A stretch of DNA of 5,834 nt, taken from positions 1-5,834 of the forward strand of contig JAFREV010000084.1 of the NCBI GenBank assembly GCA_017434685.1. Reading direction: 5' to 3'. Source of the DNA: Mogibacterium sp. GTDB taxonomy: Bacteria > Bacillota > Clostridia > Peptostreptococcales > Anaerovoracaceae. The position numbers were made by a program, and so were the translations under genes. This document shows, piece by piece, positions 5,630 through 5,834 of this stretch (position 1 is its first letter; every line of letters begins with the position of its first letter). The notes under the pieces are model-generated. The model saw only the letters and a list, made by a program, of their open reading frames with translations. It searched no databases and was not told where the DNA came from.

Positions 5630-5834
5630 GTGAATATGGATTTCAAGCGCAAGCTGCCGCTTCCGATGGAGACCAAGGCCATGTATCCGATCGAGGACGA
5701 CATGGTAAAAACGGTCGAGGAGCGGACGGCTGAACTCAAGGATATAATTGCGGGCAGGAGCGATAAGATCGCGCTCATCGTGGGGCCGTGCTCTGCGGAC
5801 AACGAAGACAGCGTGATGGATTACATCTCGAGGC
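5630..5834 (+). CDS. aroF: 3-deoxy-7-phosphoheptulonate (DAHP) synthase, N-terminal part
   Basis: DAHP synthase condenses PEP and erythrose-4-phosphate, the first and usually feedback-controlled step of the shikimate pathway. Only 68 codons are in the window; the frame is open at the right edge. The visible part has the AroF/G/H (type I-alpha) layout: a charged N-terminal segment, then GRSDKIALIVGPCSAD at about 42-57. C54 in the GPCS motif matches the metal-binding cysteine of E. coli AroG (C61), and the GPCSADNED variant replaces the enterobacterial GPCSIHD. The paralogue suffix cannot be decided, so aroF is used generically. GTG 5630 is chosen as the start for its Shine-Dalgarno spacing; ATG 5636 would shorten the protein by two residues. 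Which amino acid inhibits it cannot be judged from this part. Its place at the end of the cluster puts pathway entry and later steps under probable common transcription. Confidence 0.94.
   Translation, partial: MNMDFKRKLPLPMETKAMYPIEDDMVKTVEERTAELKDIIAGRSDKIALIVGPCSADNEDSVMDYISR

Noticed and set aside
5287..5802. Minus-strand open frame spanning the aroA/DAHP synthase gap
   Set aside because: It covers the conserved ends of both + strand genes and shows no domain. The gap is explained by the DAHP synthase ribosome binding site.

Overview
The window is a tightly packed block of aromatic amino acid biosynthesis genes, all on the + strand, with gaps of 8 to 37 bases or short overlaps. It holds, in order: aroB (3-dehydroquinate synthase), aroC (chorismate synthase), a fused aroE-aroK gene (shikimate dehydrogenase plus shikimate kinase), a chorismate mutase joined to a shortened prephenate-dehydratase-like region and an ACT domain, aroA (EPSP synthase), and the first 68 codons of a type I DAHP synthase that runs off the right edge. 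The first 29 bases may be the tail of an upstream gene. No RNA gene, mobile element, CRISPR array, promoter or terminator is visible, and no stretch over 300 bases lacks a gene.

The organism is probably an anaerobic Gram-positive of the class Clostridia. This is inferred from purine-rich Shine-Dalgarno sequences, heavy use of ATA (Ile) and AGG/AGA (Arg) codons, roughly half G+C by eye, and sequence flavours such as GGGHFSGR in AroC and RSRP in the ACT domain. No species or genus can be assigned from the sequence alone. Codon style is uniform throughout, with no sign of a recently transferred segment.

Together the genes cover shikimate pathway step 1 (DAHP synthase), step 2 (AroB), steps 4 and 5 (AroE-AroK), step 6 (AroA) and step 7 (AroC), plus the first committed step to Phe/Tyr (chorismate mutase). 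Step 3, 3-dehydroquinate dehydratase (aroD or aroQ), is absent, as are prephenate/arogenate dehydrogenase (tyrA) and an intact prephenate dehydratase. These must lie outside the window if the pathway is complete. The gene order does not follow the pathway order. Spacing suggests one polycistronic transcript with translational coupling, at least at aroC/aroE-K.

The most unusual gene is the chorismate mutase at 3452-4339. Its prephenate dehydratase part seems to lack a whole lobe, roughly 70 residues, and the remaining catalytic motifs are degenerate, while the mutase and ACT parts look largely intact. It may be a chorismate mutase regulated through a one-lobe dehydratase remnant rather than a true bifunctional PheA. 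The AroE-AroK fusion is the second notable architecture.
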